A DNA stretch of 64,000 nt. Source: Rhizobium sp. FKY42. GTDB taxonomy: Bacteria > Pseudomonadota > Alphaproteobacteria > Rhizobiales > Rhizobiaceae. The notes beneath the pieces were generated by a model, which had not been told where the DNA came from, searched no databases, and saw only the letters and a list, made by a program, of their open reading frames with translations. A program made the position numbers and the translations under genes. The stretch spans positions 113,722 to 177,721 of the forward strand of contig NZ_STGA01000021.1 in assembly GCF_005222835.1 (NCBI RefSeq), in the 5' to 3' direction. Every line of letters begins with the position of its first letter. The first letter of the stretch is position 1. This document shows positions 11,789-20,747 of the stretch, one piece after another.

Positions 11789-14620
11789 TTGACTGACCAG
11801 AGCACACCCGGCGGCGGAAAGCTGCCTCCAGGCATCGAACCCATTTCCATCATGGAAGAGATGCAGCGTTCCTATCTCGACTACGCCATGAGCGTAATCG
11901 TGAGCCGGGCGCTGCCCGATGTGCGTGATGGCTTGAAGCCTGTTCATCGTCGCATCCTTTACGGCATGTCCGAACTCGGCATCGACTGGAACAAAAAATA
12001 CGTCAAATGCGCCCGCGTGACCGGGGATGTGATGGGTAAATACCATCCGCACGGCAATGCCGCGATCTATGACGCATTGGCGCGTATGGCGCAGGATTGG
12101 TCGTTGCGGCTGCCGCTGATTGATGGCCAAGGGAATTTCGGTTCCATCGATGGCGATCCACCGGCGGCTGAACGCTATACGGAATGCCGTCTGCAAAAGG
12201 CCGCCCACTCGCTGCTGGACGATCTCGACAAGGAAACCGTCGATTTCCGCGATAACTATGACGGTACCCTGTCGGAACCTGTTGTCGTTCCTGCAAAGTT
12301 TCCGAACCTGCTCGTCAATGGCGCTGGTGGTATCGCCGTCGGTATGGCGACCAACATTCCGCCGCATAATCTGAGCGAAGTCATCGATGGCTGTATTGCG
12401 CTCATCGATAATCCGGCAATCGAACTCCTTGATCTGATGCAGATCATTCCGGGTCCCGACTTTCCGACCGGTGCCTTGATCCTCGGCCGGTCCGGCATCC
12501 GTTCGGCCTATGAGACGGGTCGTGGTTCGGTCATCATGCGCGGCCGCGCAACCATTGAGCCGATGCGCGGCGATCGCGAGCAGATCATCATTACCGAAGT
12601 TCCCTATCAGGTGAACAAGTCGGCAATGATCGAAAAGATGGCCGAGCTCGTGCGCGAAAAGCGCATTGAGGGCATCTCGGATCTTCGAGATGAGTCCGAT
12701 CGCCAGGGTTACCGTGTCGTCGTCGAGCTGAAGCGTGATGCGAATGCCGAGGTCATTCTGAATCAGCTGTATCGCTACACGCCGCTTCAGACATCGTTCG
12801 GCTGCAACATGGTTGCGCTGAATGGTGGTAAGCCTGAGCAATTGACTTTGCTCGACATGCTGCGGGCCTTCGTCAGCTTCCGCGAGGAAGTCGTCAGCCG
12901 CCGCACCAAGTATCTGCTTCGCAAGGCGCGCGATCGTGCCCATGTGTTGGTGGGCCTTGCCATTTCCGTGGCCAATATCGATGAGATCATCAATCTCATC
13001 CGTCGTGCCCCCGATCCGCAGACCGCGCGTGAGCAGTTGATGGAGCGCCGCTGGCCGGCGAAGGATGTGGATGCCTTGATCCGCCTGATCGATGATCCGC
13101 GTCATCGCATCAACGAAGACGGCACATACAATCTGTCGGAAGAGCAGGCCCGTGCGATTCTTGAATTGCGCCTTGCTCGCCTGACGGCACTCGGACGCGA
13201 TGAGATCGCTGACGAATTGAACAAGATTGGTGCCGAGATCAGCGATTATCTCGATATCCTCTCGTCGCGTCTGCGTATCCAGCAGATCGTCAAGGATGAA
13301 CTGACCGCAGTCCGTGACGAGTTCGGTACCCCGCGCCGGACGGAGATCATGGAAGGCGGCCCGGACATGGACGATGAGGATCTCATCGCCCGTGAAGATA
13401 TGGTCGTCACTGTTTCGCATCTCGGCTATATCAAGCGTGTACCGCTGACGACCTATCGCGCTCAGCGTCGCGGTGGCAAAGGCCGTTCCGGCATGGCGAC
13501 CCGGGATGAAGATTTCGTCACGCGCCTGTTCGTTGCCAACACGCACACGCCAGTTCTGTTCTTCTCGTCGCGCGGTATAGTCTACAAGGAGAAGGTCTGG
13601 CGTCTTCCTATTGGCACGCCGCAGTCCCGCGGCAAGGCGCTCATCAATATGCTGCCGCTAGAGCCGGGCGAACGCATCACCACCATCATGCCGTTGCCGG
13701 AGGACGAAGACAGCTGGGCAAATCTTGACGTCATGTTCTCGACGACACGTGGTACCGTGCGTCGAAACAAGCTGTCCGATTTCATCCAGGTCAATCGCAA
13801 CGGCAAAATTGCGATGAAGCTCGAGGAAGAGGGCGATGAGATCCTCTCGGTCGAGACCTGCTCTCCGCCGAATGCGGACCTCGGTCTGCCGGGCGACGAC
13901 GTTCTTCTGACGACGGCACTTGGTCAGTGCATCCGTTTCCCTGTGGAAGACGTGCGTGTCTTTGCCGGTCGCAATTCCATTGGGGTCCGTGGCATTACCC
14001 TGGCAGAAGGCGACCGTCTGATTTCGATGACGATTGTTGGGCATGTTGCAGCAGAACCATGGGAGCGTGCGGCCTATCTCAAGCGTTCGGCTGCGGAGCG
14101 TCGCGCCGCAGGAGTCGACGAGGATGATATTGCGCTTGTCGGCGAGGAAGTGACTGAGGAAGGCCAGCTTTCGGATGAGCGTTACGAGTATCTGAAGGCA
14201 CACGAGCAGTTCGTTCTGACAATCTCGGAGCGTGGTTTCGGCAAGCGTTCGTCGTCCTACGATTTTCGGACATCCGGCCGTGGTGGCAAGGGGATCCGCG
14301 CGACGGATACCTCGAAGACCAACGAGATTGGTGAACTTGTCGCGGCATTCCCAGTCGAGGATAAGGATCAGCTTATGCTCGTTTCAAACGGTGGCCAGCT
14401 CATCCGTGTTCCGGTCGATGGCATCCGTATTGCCAGCCGTGCAACCAAGGGCGTTACAATCTTCTCGACTGCGAAGGATGAGAAGGTGGTGTCAGTCGAG
14501 CGTATCAGTGAGCCGGAGGGCGACGAGTCGGGCAATTTGCCGGAGGAAATCGCCGGGGAAACCGGTGACCTTGGCGCCGCACCATCAGAAGGTTCAGGCG
14601 ACGGCCCGACCAACGAGTAA
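11789..14620 (+). CDS. gyrA: DNA gyrase subunit A
   Basis: 943 residues, slightly longer than E. coli GyrA, with an acidic C-terminal tail. GyrA breaks and rejoins DNA during supercoiling. Catalytic Tyr130 lies in ERYTECR; the GyrA box is QRRGGKG at about 560. The homologous N-terminus ([23 protein letters not shown]) supports a TTG start at 11789; the first ATG is codon 22. The quinolone-resistance region reads [11 protein letters not shown], so the residue equivalent to E. coli Ser83 is Ala91, while the Asp87 equivalent is kept (Asp95). The 240 bp upstream hold no recognisable gene. Confidence 0.97.
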   Translation: MTDQSTPGGGKLPPGIEPISIMEEMQRSYLDYAMSVIVSRALPDVRDGLKPVHRRILYGMSELGIDWNKKYVKCARVTGDVMGKYHPHGNAAIYDALARMAQDWSLRLPLIDGQGNFGSIDGDPPAAERYTECRLQKAAHSLLDDLDKETVDFRDNYDGTLSEPVVVPAKFPNLLVNGAGGIAVGMATNIPPHNLSEVIDGCIALIDNPAIELLDLMQIIPGPDFPTGALILGRSGIRSAYETGRGSVIMRGRATIEPMRGDREQIIITEVPYQVNKSAMIEKMAELVREKRIEGISDLRDESDRQGYRVVVELKRDANAEVILNQLYRYTPLQTSFGCNMVALNGGKPEQLTLLDMLRAFVSFREEVVSRRTKYLLRKARDRAHVLVGLAISVANIDEIINLIRRAPDPQTAREQLMERRWPAKDVDALIRLIDDPRHRINEDGTYNLSEEQARAILELRLARLTALGRDEIADELNKIGAEISDYLDILSSRLRIQQIVKDELTAVRDEFGTPRRTEIMEGGPDMDDEDLIAREDMVVTVSHLGYIKRVPLTTYRAQRRGGKGRSGMATRDEDFVTRLFVANTHTPVLFFSSRGIVYKEKVWRLPIGTPQSRGKALINMLPLEPGERITTIMPLPEDEDSWANLDVMFSTTRGTVRRNKLSDFIQVNRNGKIAMKLEEEGDEILSVETCSPPNADLGLPGDDVLLTTALGQCIRFPVEDVRVFAGRNSIGVRGITLAEGDRLISMTIVGHVAAEPWERAAYLKRSAAERRAAGVDEDDIALVGEEVTEEGQLSDERYEYLKAHEQFVLTISERGFGKRSSSYDFRTSGRGGKGIRATDTSKTNEIGELVAAFPVEDKDQLMLVSNGGQLIRVPVDGIRIASRATKGVTIFSTAKDEKVVSVERISEPEGDESGNLPEEIAGETGDLGAAPSEGSGDGPTNE

Positions 14621-14639
14621 TAGCCGCACTAGCGAAGTT

Positions 14640-14681
14640 GCAAAGGCCGCACCGATCTGATCGGTGCGGCCTTTGCGTTTT
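14640..14681 (+). terminator. Terminator after gyrA
   Basis: Perfect 17-bp stem (GCAAAGGCCGCACCGAT and its complement) with a CTG loop, followed by GTTTT. One of the strongest terminators in the window. Confidence 0.9.
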
Positions 14682-14726
14682 AAGGGAGACCTTCGCTTCT
14701 CGAAAATGGCACGCCGCACTGACATG

Positions 14727-14749
14727 GTCCCCGTGTTTAAACGGGGGAC
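14727..14749. repeat. Inverted repeat upstream of the TonB receptor
   Basis: GTCCCCGT / ACGGGGGAC arms around GTTTAA, about 175 bp before the receptor start. It lacks a T-run and lies beyond the gyrA terminator, so it may be an operator or an untranslated-leader hairpin. I could not match it to a known iron box. Confidence 0.4.
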
Positions 14750-14924
14750 AAAGTCTTGGAAAACGCAGCGGAATTTTTGGAATCTTATATACGACTCATT
14801 GACTCCACTTTCCTGACACAATACTGGACAAATCGAGACAAGTTTTAGGCCTGACGTTTGCCTGGCGGTCCTGCCGATCCCGCGAACGTGCCTTTGCTGC
14901 CTCTCAGGGGTTCAGGAGAGTGTG

Positions 14925-17210
14925 ATGGAAATTGAGAGAAATTTGGCCTCGTTGCGGCCGTTGATGTCTGGCGCTGCCGCGACGGCCGGTCTGGCAATAT
15001 CGATTGCTGGTTTGCCTGTCGTAGCCAACGCCCAGCAGGCGGCAACGAATGCGCGCACAGGTTCTGCCGCGGCGACTGATGACGAGACGGTGTTGAACCG
15101 CGTGATAGTAAGCGGCCAAGGTGGCAAGGGCCCCAACACCAATGAGCGTACGACGGGCATTTCTCGGCTTTCGGCCTCCATCAAGGAAACGCCCAAAACG
15201 ATCAATGTCGTGCCAGCACAGATCATAGAAGAGCAGCGCGCTACGACACTGGAGCAGGCACTGCGCAACGTTCCCGGCATCACGCTTTCCACGGGCGAAG
15301 GCAATGGCGGACAGAACGGTAGCCAATTCCGTATCCGCGGTTTCCAGGCGCGCAGCGATGTCTATGTCGACGGCCTGCGCGATTTCGGAGTCTATTCCCG
15401 CGATACGTTCAACACGGAAGATGTTCAGGTCTTCAAGGGTCCCTCCGGTGATAACTTCGGCGCTGGAAACACGGGCGGCCTGATCAACCAGAGCAGCAAA
15501 AAGGCTCGTCTCGAAAACTTCACGAAGGTCGACCAGTCCGTTGGCACGGGGCCAACCTACCGCACGACCGTCGATACGAATTACCAGATCAATGATACGA
15601 CGGCGATCCGCTTCAATGGCGTCTATCACAAGCAGGACGTCGCGGACCGTGACAACGTCACGTCAGATCGCCGTGGTTTCGGCGTCGATTTCGGCATGGG
15701 TATCGGCACCGAAACGGAATGGCATCTGAGCTACAGCTATCTGCACGGCGATGGTGTTCCGGACTACGGTCAACCGATGGTACAGGGCTCGAATGGCATT
15801 TATCTTCCAGCCGCGGAGTATGGCTTCGATCCGTCGATCTCCTATGTGCGCTCGACCAACAAGGACGTCACCAACAACCATATGTTGGGATCATCCCTCC
15901 GCTCTGAACTGACGGATTGGTTAACAATCACGAACGACACGCGCCTGACGATTTACAATCGCGACTTCAGCGGCACTACAGTAGGTTCTTGCGCCAATAG
16001 CGCTACATCAACCTGCGCAACAGATTTCTTCCGCGGAAACCGTGCTGCAAACTACAGCCTTAGTGCAGGTGGCGGCCTGACTTACGATCAGGAAGGTTGG
16101 GCGATCCAGAACGTCACAGCCGCTCAGATGGAATTTGAAACCGGGTCCGTTCGCCATAAGGCCGTTGTGGGTCTTGATGTCAGCTTCCAGAACGATGAGC
16201 GCGTCAACGGTTCCTGGCCGACCTGGACGAACCGCAATATCGAGTCCCTGTTCAATCCCCGCTACTACTACAATTTCTCGCCGGTCTATGATTATGCCGG
16301 CAAGCGGACGCTTGATGCGACGAATGTTGGCTTCTTTGTCAGCGATCGCGCTTATCTGACTGATGAGTTCTCGGTGCTTGGCGGTTTGCGCATCGATTAC
16401 TTCAAAACGGAGCTGGAGCAGAGCGGCGCCTCCGTTTCGCAGAGCGATACGGCATACAATCCGTCTGCTGGCATTGTCTGGGAGCCGAACAAGAACCTGT
16501 CGCTCTATGCATCCTTCGCTCGTACCCACAAGCCGGTCTCTACCGACATTGCGGCTCTGACAGGCAATGCTGCAGAACTGCCGTCGAGCAGCGCGCCGCT
16601 GTCGCCGGAGCGTTCGGATACCTGGGAAATCGGCGGCAAGGTTGACCTCCTTGACGGCAAGCTCGGTTTGACGGGCGCGATCTTCCAGGTCGACAAGGAC
16701 AATTCCTATAACGAAGTGACTGGTCTCCCGGCCGGTGCAGGCGATGCGGCAACCGGTCGCCGGGTTCGCGGCTTCGAAGCTGGCCTCAGCGGCGAGGTGA
16801 CAGACAAGTGGTCCGTCTTCGCCAATTACGCCTTCCTGGACGGTGAGATCACCGAGTCTGCCACGGTCGCGCAGATCGGCAATGAAGCGCCGAACGTGTC
16901 CAAGCATAACTTCAACCTGTGGACCACCTATACGATCGCGGAAGAGATCTCGGCAACCCTTCCAGGTAAGCTGAAGGTCGGCGGCGGTTTCCTCTATGCC
17001 AGCTCCTATTGGCTGGATACGGCCAACACGCAGAAGATCCCGAACGCCTTCTCGCTGGATGCTCTGGTGTCCTACGAAACAGATAAGTTCCGTGTGTCCC
17101 TCAATGGTTATAACTTGACGGATCACCAGAACTACCAGTCGGGCCAGAGCGGCCGTGCCGTTCCGTCCTCGGGCCGCACCTTCATGCTGACCGTCGGCAC
17201 CACCTTCTGA
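14925..17210 (+). CDS. TonB-dependent (catecholate) siderophore receptor, Fiu/PiuA-like
   Basis: 761 residues. N-terminal signal peptide ends near VVANAQQ; a TonB-box-like ETVLNRVIV follows. The plug domain (about 70-190) shows SASIKETPKTINVVPAQIIEEQ, LRNVPGITLS, FRIRGFQARSDVYVDGLRD and VQVFKGPSGDNFGAGNTGGLIN. The 22-strand barrel ends with the aromatic terminal residue (TVGTTF). This is the Fiu/PiuA class; the PiuC homologue next door supports that. GTG 14922 is adjacent, but AGGAG is better spaced for ATG 14925. First gene of a five-gene unit. No clear Fur, RirA or Irr box was found upstream. Confidence 0.93.
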   Translation: MEIERNLASLRPLMSGAAATAGLAISIAGLPVVANAQQAATNARTGSAAATDDETVLNRVIVSGQGGKGPNTNERTTGISRLSASIKETPKTINVVPAQIIEEQRATTLEQALRNVPGITLSTGEGNGGQNGSQFRIRGFQARSDVYVDGLRDFGVYSRDTFNTEDVQVFKGPSGDNFGAGNTGGLINQSSKKARLENFTKVDQSVGTGPTYRTTVDTNYQINDTTAIRFNGVYHKQDVADRDNVTSDRRGFGVDFGMGIGTETEWHLSYSYLHGDGVPDYGQPMVQGSNGIYLPAAEYGFDPSISYVRSTNKDVTNNHMLGSSLRSELTDWLTITNDTRLTIYNRDFSGTTVGSCANSATSTCATDFFRGNRAANYSLSAGGGLTYDQEGWAIQNVTAAQMEFETGSVRHKAVVGLDVSFQNDERVNGSWPTWTNRNIESLFNPRYYYNFSPVYDYAGKRTLDATNVGFFVSDRAYLTDEFSVLGGLRIDYFKTELEQSGASVSQSDTAYNPSAGIVWEPNKNLSLYASFARTHKPVSTDIAALTGNAAELPSSSAPLSPERSDTWEIGGKVDLLDGKLGLTGAIFQVDKDNSYNEVTGLPAGAGDAATGRRVRGFEAGLSGEVTDKWSVFANYAFLDGEITESATVAQIGNEAPNVSKHNFNLWTTYTIAEEISATLPGKLKVGGGFLYASSYWLDTANTQKIPNAFSLDALVSYETDKFRVSLNGYNLTDHQNYQSGQSGRAVPSSGRTFMLTVGTTF

Positions 17211-17235
17211 TCATTGGCCAGAGACAACAATACGC

Positions 17236-17268
17236 GATGCGCTGCCTGACGGTGGCGCATCGTCTTTG
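17236..17268 (+). terminator. Hairpin between the receptor gene and piuC (attenuator-like)
   Basis: Perfect 8-bp stem CGATGCGC / GCGCATCG with a 12-base loop, followed by TCTTT. The weak T-run suggests partial termination or protection of the receptor mRNA 3' end, giving less transcript of the downstream enzymes. Confidence 0.5.
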
Positions 17269-17287
17269 CGTGACAGGATGAAATAAC

Positions 17288-17974
17288 ATGTTGATCCAGG
17301 TCCCTGATGTCCTGACGAAGGAAGAGTTGAACCATTGCCGAGCCGTTCTCGAGGGTTCGCAATGGGTGGATGGAAAGGTCACTGCCGGTGATCAGGCAGC
17401 GAAAGCCAAAAACAATCTGCAGATCCCCGTCGACAGCGAAGAGGCGCGCGTGCTGGGGGAACTGGTGCTCAATGCGCTGGGAAGAAACCCGACCTTCAAC
17501 TCTGCCGCCTTGCCGCTTCGCGTTCTCCCTCCGATGTTCAATCGCTATGACGTCGGGATGACCTTCGGCGCGCATGTGGACAATTCCATTCGCACCATCC
17601 CAGGCTCTGGCGGCATGCGGATGCGCGCTGACGTATCCACGACGATTTTTCTGACCGATCCGGATGAATATGATGGCGGCGAACTCGTCATCGAAGATAC
17701 GTTCGGCACCCATGCGGTCAAACTGCCGGCCGGCCATATGGTTGTCTATCCCTCGTCCAGCCTCCACCGGGTCGCGCCGATCACGCGCGGCAGTCGCTGG
17801 GGTTGCTTCTTCTGGACACAGTCCATGGTGAAGGATGATGGCCTGCGCGCTATGCTCTATGACCTGGACGTCGCGATTATCCAGACCCGCCAGCAACTGG
17901 GTGATGACAATCCGGCGGTGCTTGGCCTTGTCAATCATTACCACAATCTCCTAAGGCGTTGGGCGGAACTGTGA
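17288..17974 (+). CDS. piuC: Fe(II)/2-oxoglutarate-dependent dioxygenase, PiuC/YbiX type
   Basis: 228 residues, the normal length for PKHD-type hydroxylases. It starts MLIQVPDVLTKEELNHCRAVL as in YbiX/PiuC. The iron triad is visible: His and Asp in FGAHVDNSI and the distal His in SSLHRVAPITRGSRWG, whose Arg should bind 2-oxoglutarate. Companions of Fiu/PiuA receptors, these cytoplasmic enzymes are implicated in iron-siderophore use, although the substrate is unproven. The gene lies 77 bp after the receptor gene, and its stop overlaps the next start (GTGA), so the two are translationally coupled. Confidence 0.93.
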   Translation: MLIQVPDVLTKEELNHCRAVLEGSQWVDGKVTAGDQAAKAKNNLQIPVDSEEARVLGELVLNALGRNPTFNSAALPLRVLPPMFNRYDVGMTFGAHVDNSIRTIPGSGGMRMRADVSTTIFLTDPDEYDGGELVIEDTFGTHAVKLPAGHMVVYPSSSLHRVAPITRGSRWGCFFWTQSMVKDDGLRAMLYDLDVAIIQTRQQLGDDNPAVLGLVNHYHNLLRRWAEL

Positions 17975-18624
17975 CGGCAGGTAGTCATGAGACGCTGGTA
18001 GAGGTGCAATTGGCGCTCGCACAAGTGCATCTTGACCGACAGGAATACGAAAGCGCCTTGGATCTGCTGCGCGCGGCGGCCCGTGCGAAAGACGCGCGCG
18101 CAATCAATATGCTGGGTCGGGCCTATGAGCGAGGCTGGGGCGTACCTCCAGATTGCTCGACTGCCGCAGTCTATTATCGCCAAGCGGCGGACTTGGGAGA
18201 TGCGTGGGCAATATTCAACCTGGCGGATCTATTGCTGCGCGGTGATGGGGTCGATCAGGATGACGCCGCGGCCTACGCCCTCTACGTGGATGCAGCCCGG
18301 CAAGGGCATGCCAAGTCACTCAACATGCTTGGGCTACTGCACGAGGATGGTCGGACAGGCGCGCCGGATGAAAATATCGCGCTTGAATTCTATCGCGCGG
18401 GAGCCGCGCAGGGAGATTGCTGGGCGCACCTGAATGCAGCTCGACTTCTGTTGGCCAAGGGCAGCCATTGTGATGCATTTGATCTTCTTGAAAGGTCGGT
18501 ATCATTTGGATTTCCGGATTTCTGGAAGCATTTGGAGGCTGCGCTCTTGTCATTCAAAGGCGCGCGTGCGGATGCGCTAAAGGCACGTCTGGATATGCTG
18601 CTGGCGGAAAAGGGCCTGCCGTGA
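17971..18624 (+). CDS. Sel1-repeat (TPR-like) protein of the piuC operon
   Basis: 217 residues made of helical repeats. At least three Sel1-like units are seen: AINMLGRAYERGWGV..AAVYYRQAADLGD, AIFNLADLLLRGDGV..AYALYVDAARQGH and SLNMLGLLHEDGR..ALEFYRAGAAQGD. No signal peptide, so a cytoplasmic scaffold is likely. GTG 17971 overlaps the piuC stop; a TTG four codons upstream is possible, but GGCGGA favours the GTG. A Sel1 protein beside piuC is, from memory, seen in other proteobacteria (a Pseudomonas example). Its partner is unknown; the coupling suggests it works with PiuC or the flavoenzyme. Confidence 0.85.
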   Translation: MTAGSHETLVEVQLALAQVHLDRQEYESALDLLRAAARAKDARAINMLGRAYERGWGVPPDCSTAAVYYRQAADLGDAWAIFNLADLLLRGDGVDQDDAAAYALYVDAARQGHAKSLNMLGLLHEDGRTGAPDENIALEFYRAGAAQGDCWAHLNAARLLLAKGSHCDAFDLLERSVSFGFPDFWKHLEAALLSFKGARADALKARLDMLLAEKGLP

Positions 18625-19697
18625 TCGCTATCCCGGACGACACTGTTTCACTGCTTGATTATGAACGTCATTTTCGCGCACGGATCGATCCGGCAATTGG
18701 ATCATACATCAATGGTCCTGCTGGAGACGGGCAGACGAAACGCGCAAACCGCGAGGCTTTCGAGCGTCATCGTCTGATGCCAAGCGTCTTGAGAGATATG
18801 CGCGGCGCTTCGGCGAAAACAGTCCTTCTCGGTTTAGAGATGGCCTACCCCATTCTTCTGGCCCCGACTGCCTATCACCAGCTAGTGCACCCGCAAGGAG
18901 AACTTGCAACTGTTGAGGCGGCGGGCCTGGCCAGAACAGTGATGACGGTCAGCCTGCTTTCAAGTGTCGGTCTGGAAGCGATCGCAAAAAAATCGATGTC
19001 ACCGCTTTGGTTTCAGCTCTATCTTCAGCGGAGACGAGAGGAAACGCTGTCCCTCGTCCGGCGGGCTGAAGCGGCCGGTTACCGCGCTCTCGTCGTAACG
19101 GTGGACGCGCCGGTCAATGGAATGCGGAACGCGCAGGCGAGGGCGGGTTTCAAGCTTCCGATGCAGATCCGACCGGTCAATCTGGATGGGTTGGAAGGCT
19201 CCGCGCCGGTTCGGGCTGTCAATGGCAGCCCTGTGTTTCAAGGCATGCTCGACGAAGCGGCTCGATGGGAGGATATCGCGTGGCTGAGAGACAATTCTCG
19301 CCTACCGCTCATCCTGAAAGGCATCCTCAATCCGCAGGATGCACTGCGCGCCGTCGAACTTGGCGTCGATGGTCTCGTGGTGTCCAACCACGGTGGCCGT
19401 ATACTGGATGGCCTTCCCGCCAGTCTTGATGTTTTGCCGCTGATTGCTGATCGGCTCGATGGTCGTATCCCTCTTATCCTTGATGGGGGCATTCGTCGCG
19501 GGACGGATATCGTCAAGGCGCTGGCATTCGGTGCATCTGCCGTCATGGTGGGTGAACCGGTCCTGCATGCCCTCCACATTGGTGGTATGCCGGGGGTTGC
19601 TCACATGCTGACGGTTCTGCAGACAGAGTTCGAAGTGGCGATGGCTCTGCTCGGAAAAGCTTCGCTTGCCGAGATCGATCGTTCGGTGCTTTTCTAA
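18621..19697 (+). CDS. FMN-dependent alpha-hydroxyacid oxidase/dehydrogenase-like protein
   Basis: 358 residues, TIM-barrel family of lactate and glycolate oxidases. Seen: PILLAPTAYHQLVHP (about 77-91), WFQLYLQ (130-136), VTVDAPVNGMR (159-169), LKGI with Lys233, SNHGGR with active-site His257 and Arg260, and LDGGIRRGTDIVKALAFGA. Two positions are odd: the usual SNHGGRQLDG has Ile for Gln at 261, and the FMN-phosphate GRP motif reads Gly311-Glu312-Pro313. GTG 18621 overlaps the upstream stop (GTGA), so it is coupled to the Sel1 gene. The natural substrate is not predictable. Confidence 0.88.
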   Translation: MIAIPDDTVSLLDYERHFRARIDPAIGSYINGPAGDGQTKRANREAFERHRLMPSVLRDMRGASAKTVLLGLEMAYPILLAPTAYHQLVHPQGELATVEAAGLARTVMTVSLLSSVGLEAIAKKSMSPLWFQLYLQRRREETLSLVRRAEAAGYRALVVTVDAPVNGMRNAQARAGFKLPMQIRPVNLDGLEGSAPVRAVNGSPVFQGMLDEAARWEDIAWLRDNSRLPLILKGILNPQDALRAVELGVDGLVVSNHGGRILDGLPASLDVLPLIADRLDGRIPLILDGGIRRGTDIVKALAFGASAVMVGEPVLHALHIGGMPGVAHMLTVLQTEFEVAMALLGKASLAEIDRSVLF

Positions 19698-19726
19698 TCC
19701 CACATAGATGAGTCGAGGAAAAAGCG

Positions 19727-20158
19727 GTGGTCGATATTCGGGTGAAGACAAGAGAAACCGGAGCGACGTCCGTCTTGGGTGTGCGGGGGCGCGCAGCCTT
19801 GCGGACGGTGACCGGCGGTGAACTCGAGGTGGTCACAGGCGTTTCGGAGCCGGGCTTCAACCCGCTCGATCTGCTTTACTCCTCGCTCGCGGCCTGTCTT
19901 GTGCTCAGCGTCAAAGGCGCGGTGATCAAGCTGCAAATGCTGGATAGGTTTGAGGGCGTGGAAGCAATTGTCACCGGAGAAAAAGCGCATGATGAGCCTT
20001 CCCGCGTTGAAAGCATCACAGCCACACTGAATATTGCAGGTGACTACGATGAAAGCCAGCGCCACGAAATTGCAACGCTGGCGAAACATCTTTGCACGAT
20101 TAGCAACACGATTGCCGCCGCTCCACCTATCCAATTGCAGGTCAATTCGGCAGCATAA
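19727..20158 (+). CDS. OsmC-family protein
   Basis: 143 residues. The OsmC/Ohr fold is indicated by NPLDLLYSSLAACLVLSVKGAV, with the peroxidatic-type Cys at about 62, and by a second Cys in LAKHLCTISNTI near the C-terminus. Many relatives reduce organic hydroperoxides with a two-cysteine cycle, which would fit a neighbourhood of iron and flavin enzymes that make peroxide. Substrate is an inference. GTG start at 19727 with GAGGAA eight bases upstream; only 29 bp separate it from the flavoenzyme, so it is the likely last gene of the operon. Confidence 0.85.
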   Translation: MVDIRVKTRETGATSVLGVRGRAALRTVTGGELEVVTGVSEPGFNPLDLLYSSLAACLVLSVKGAVIKLQMLDRFEGVEAIVTGEKAHDEPSRVESITATLNIAGDYDESQRHEIATLAKHLCTISNTIAAAPPIQLQVNSAA

Positions 20159-20187
20159 CCTTTCTAAAGCCCGCTGATCGATTTTGC

Positions 20188-20685
20188 TTAATCCTCATCG
20201 GGAATGAGGCTGTCGATCCCAAGCAGCGTGAGCTCGTTGACGACTTTTCCAACGCCTGGCACGCGCTTGACATGCGCCACGAGCTTGCGTGCGGTCTGCG
20301 CGTCATCGACCTCGCCTTCAATGGTCACCGTGGTCCCGTCGGCGCGAATGTCGATGGTTTCCATAGCGACGAGGTCGAGCGCTTCAATTGCGTCGCTCAC
20401 CCGCTCTTCCAGATCGTCGCTCAGCTCCATTCCTTTTGTCGCCGGAGTGGTGCGATCGGTGACGCCCTCTTCCAGACCGGTTTCATCGGCGTTGTCCACC
20501 TGAAAGCCCTTGTTGCGCTCGCGGTCGAAATTCGCAGCCGTATCGCCATAGGCAGCGTTGGCAACTGGCGCCGCGGTCGCACCGGCCTGATCAGCATAGG
20601 GCCATCCGTCGTCGATGTTCCGGGTGTCGTAATCGCGGTAATCTTCCTCGCGGGAAATGTCGTTGACCGATTTCTTGGCGGGCAT
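20188..20685 (-). CDS. BON-domain protein
   Basis: 165 residues. The BON domain occupies about 95-158: SDDLEERVSDAIEALDLV, IDIRADGTTVTIEGEVDDAQTARKLVAHVKRVPGVGKVVNEL. The first 90 residues are acidic, rich in Asp/Tyr/Gly and probably disordered. No signal peptide is seen, unlike OsmY, so it is probably cytoplasmic. BON domains bind phospholipid or other macromolecules; the role here is unknown. AGGAGG lies upstream of the ATG. Convergent with the OsmC gene. Confidence 0.8.
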   Translation of the reverse strand: MPAKKSVNDISREEDYRDYDTRNIDDGWPYADQAGATAAPVANAAYGDTAANFDRERNKGFQVDNADETGLEEGVTDRTTPATKGMELSDDLEERVSDAIEALDLVAMETIDIRADGTTVTIEGEVDDAQTARKLVAHVKRVPGVGKVVNELTLLGIDSLIPDED

Positions 20686-20747
20686 GATGAGACCTCCTGA
20701 GTTTGCTCAGCCGCACAACGTACAGAAGGCGTTATGGTTCTCATTCT

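Noticed and set aside
11747..13546. 599-residue open frame antisense to gyrA
   Set aside because: It lies wholly opposite gyrA, has the His/Arg/Asp/Ile-rich composition typical of the reverse frame of a high-GC gene and no recognisable domain.
14650..14924. Fur, RirA or Irr box before the siderophore receptor
   Set aside because: Looked for palindromic iron boxes; found only a GC-rich inverted repeat and a weak TTGACT / TACTGG promoter pair, not a convincing match.
16008..17126. 372-residue open frame antisense to the TonB receptor
   Set aside because: No motif, and the receptor is intact on the plus strand.
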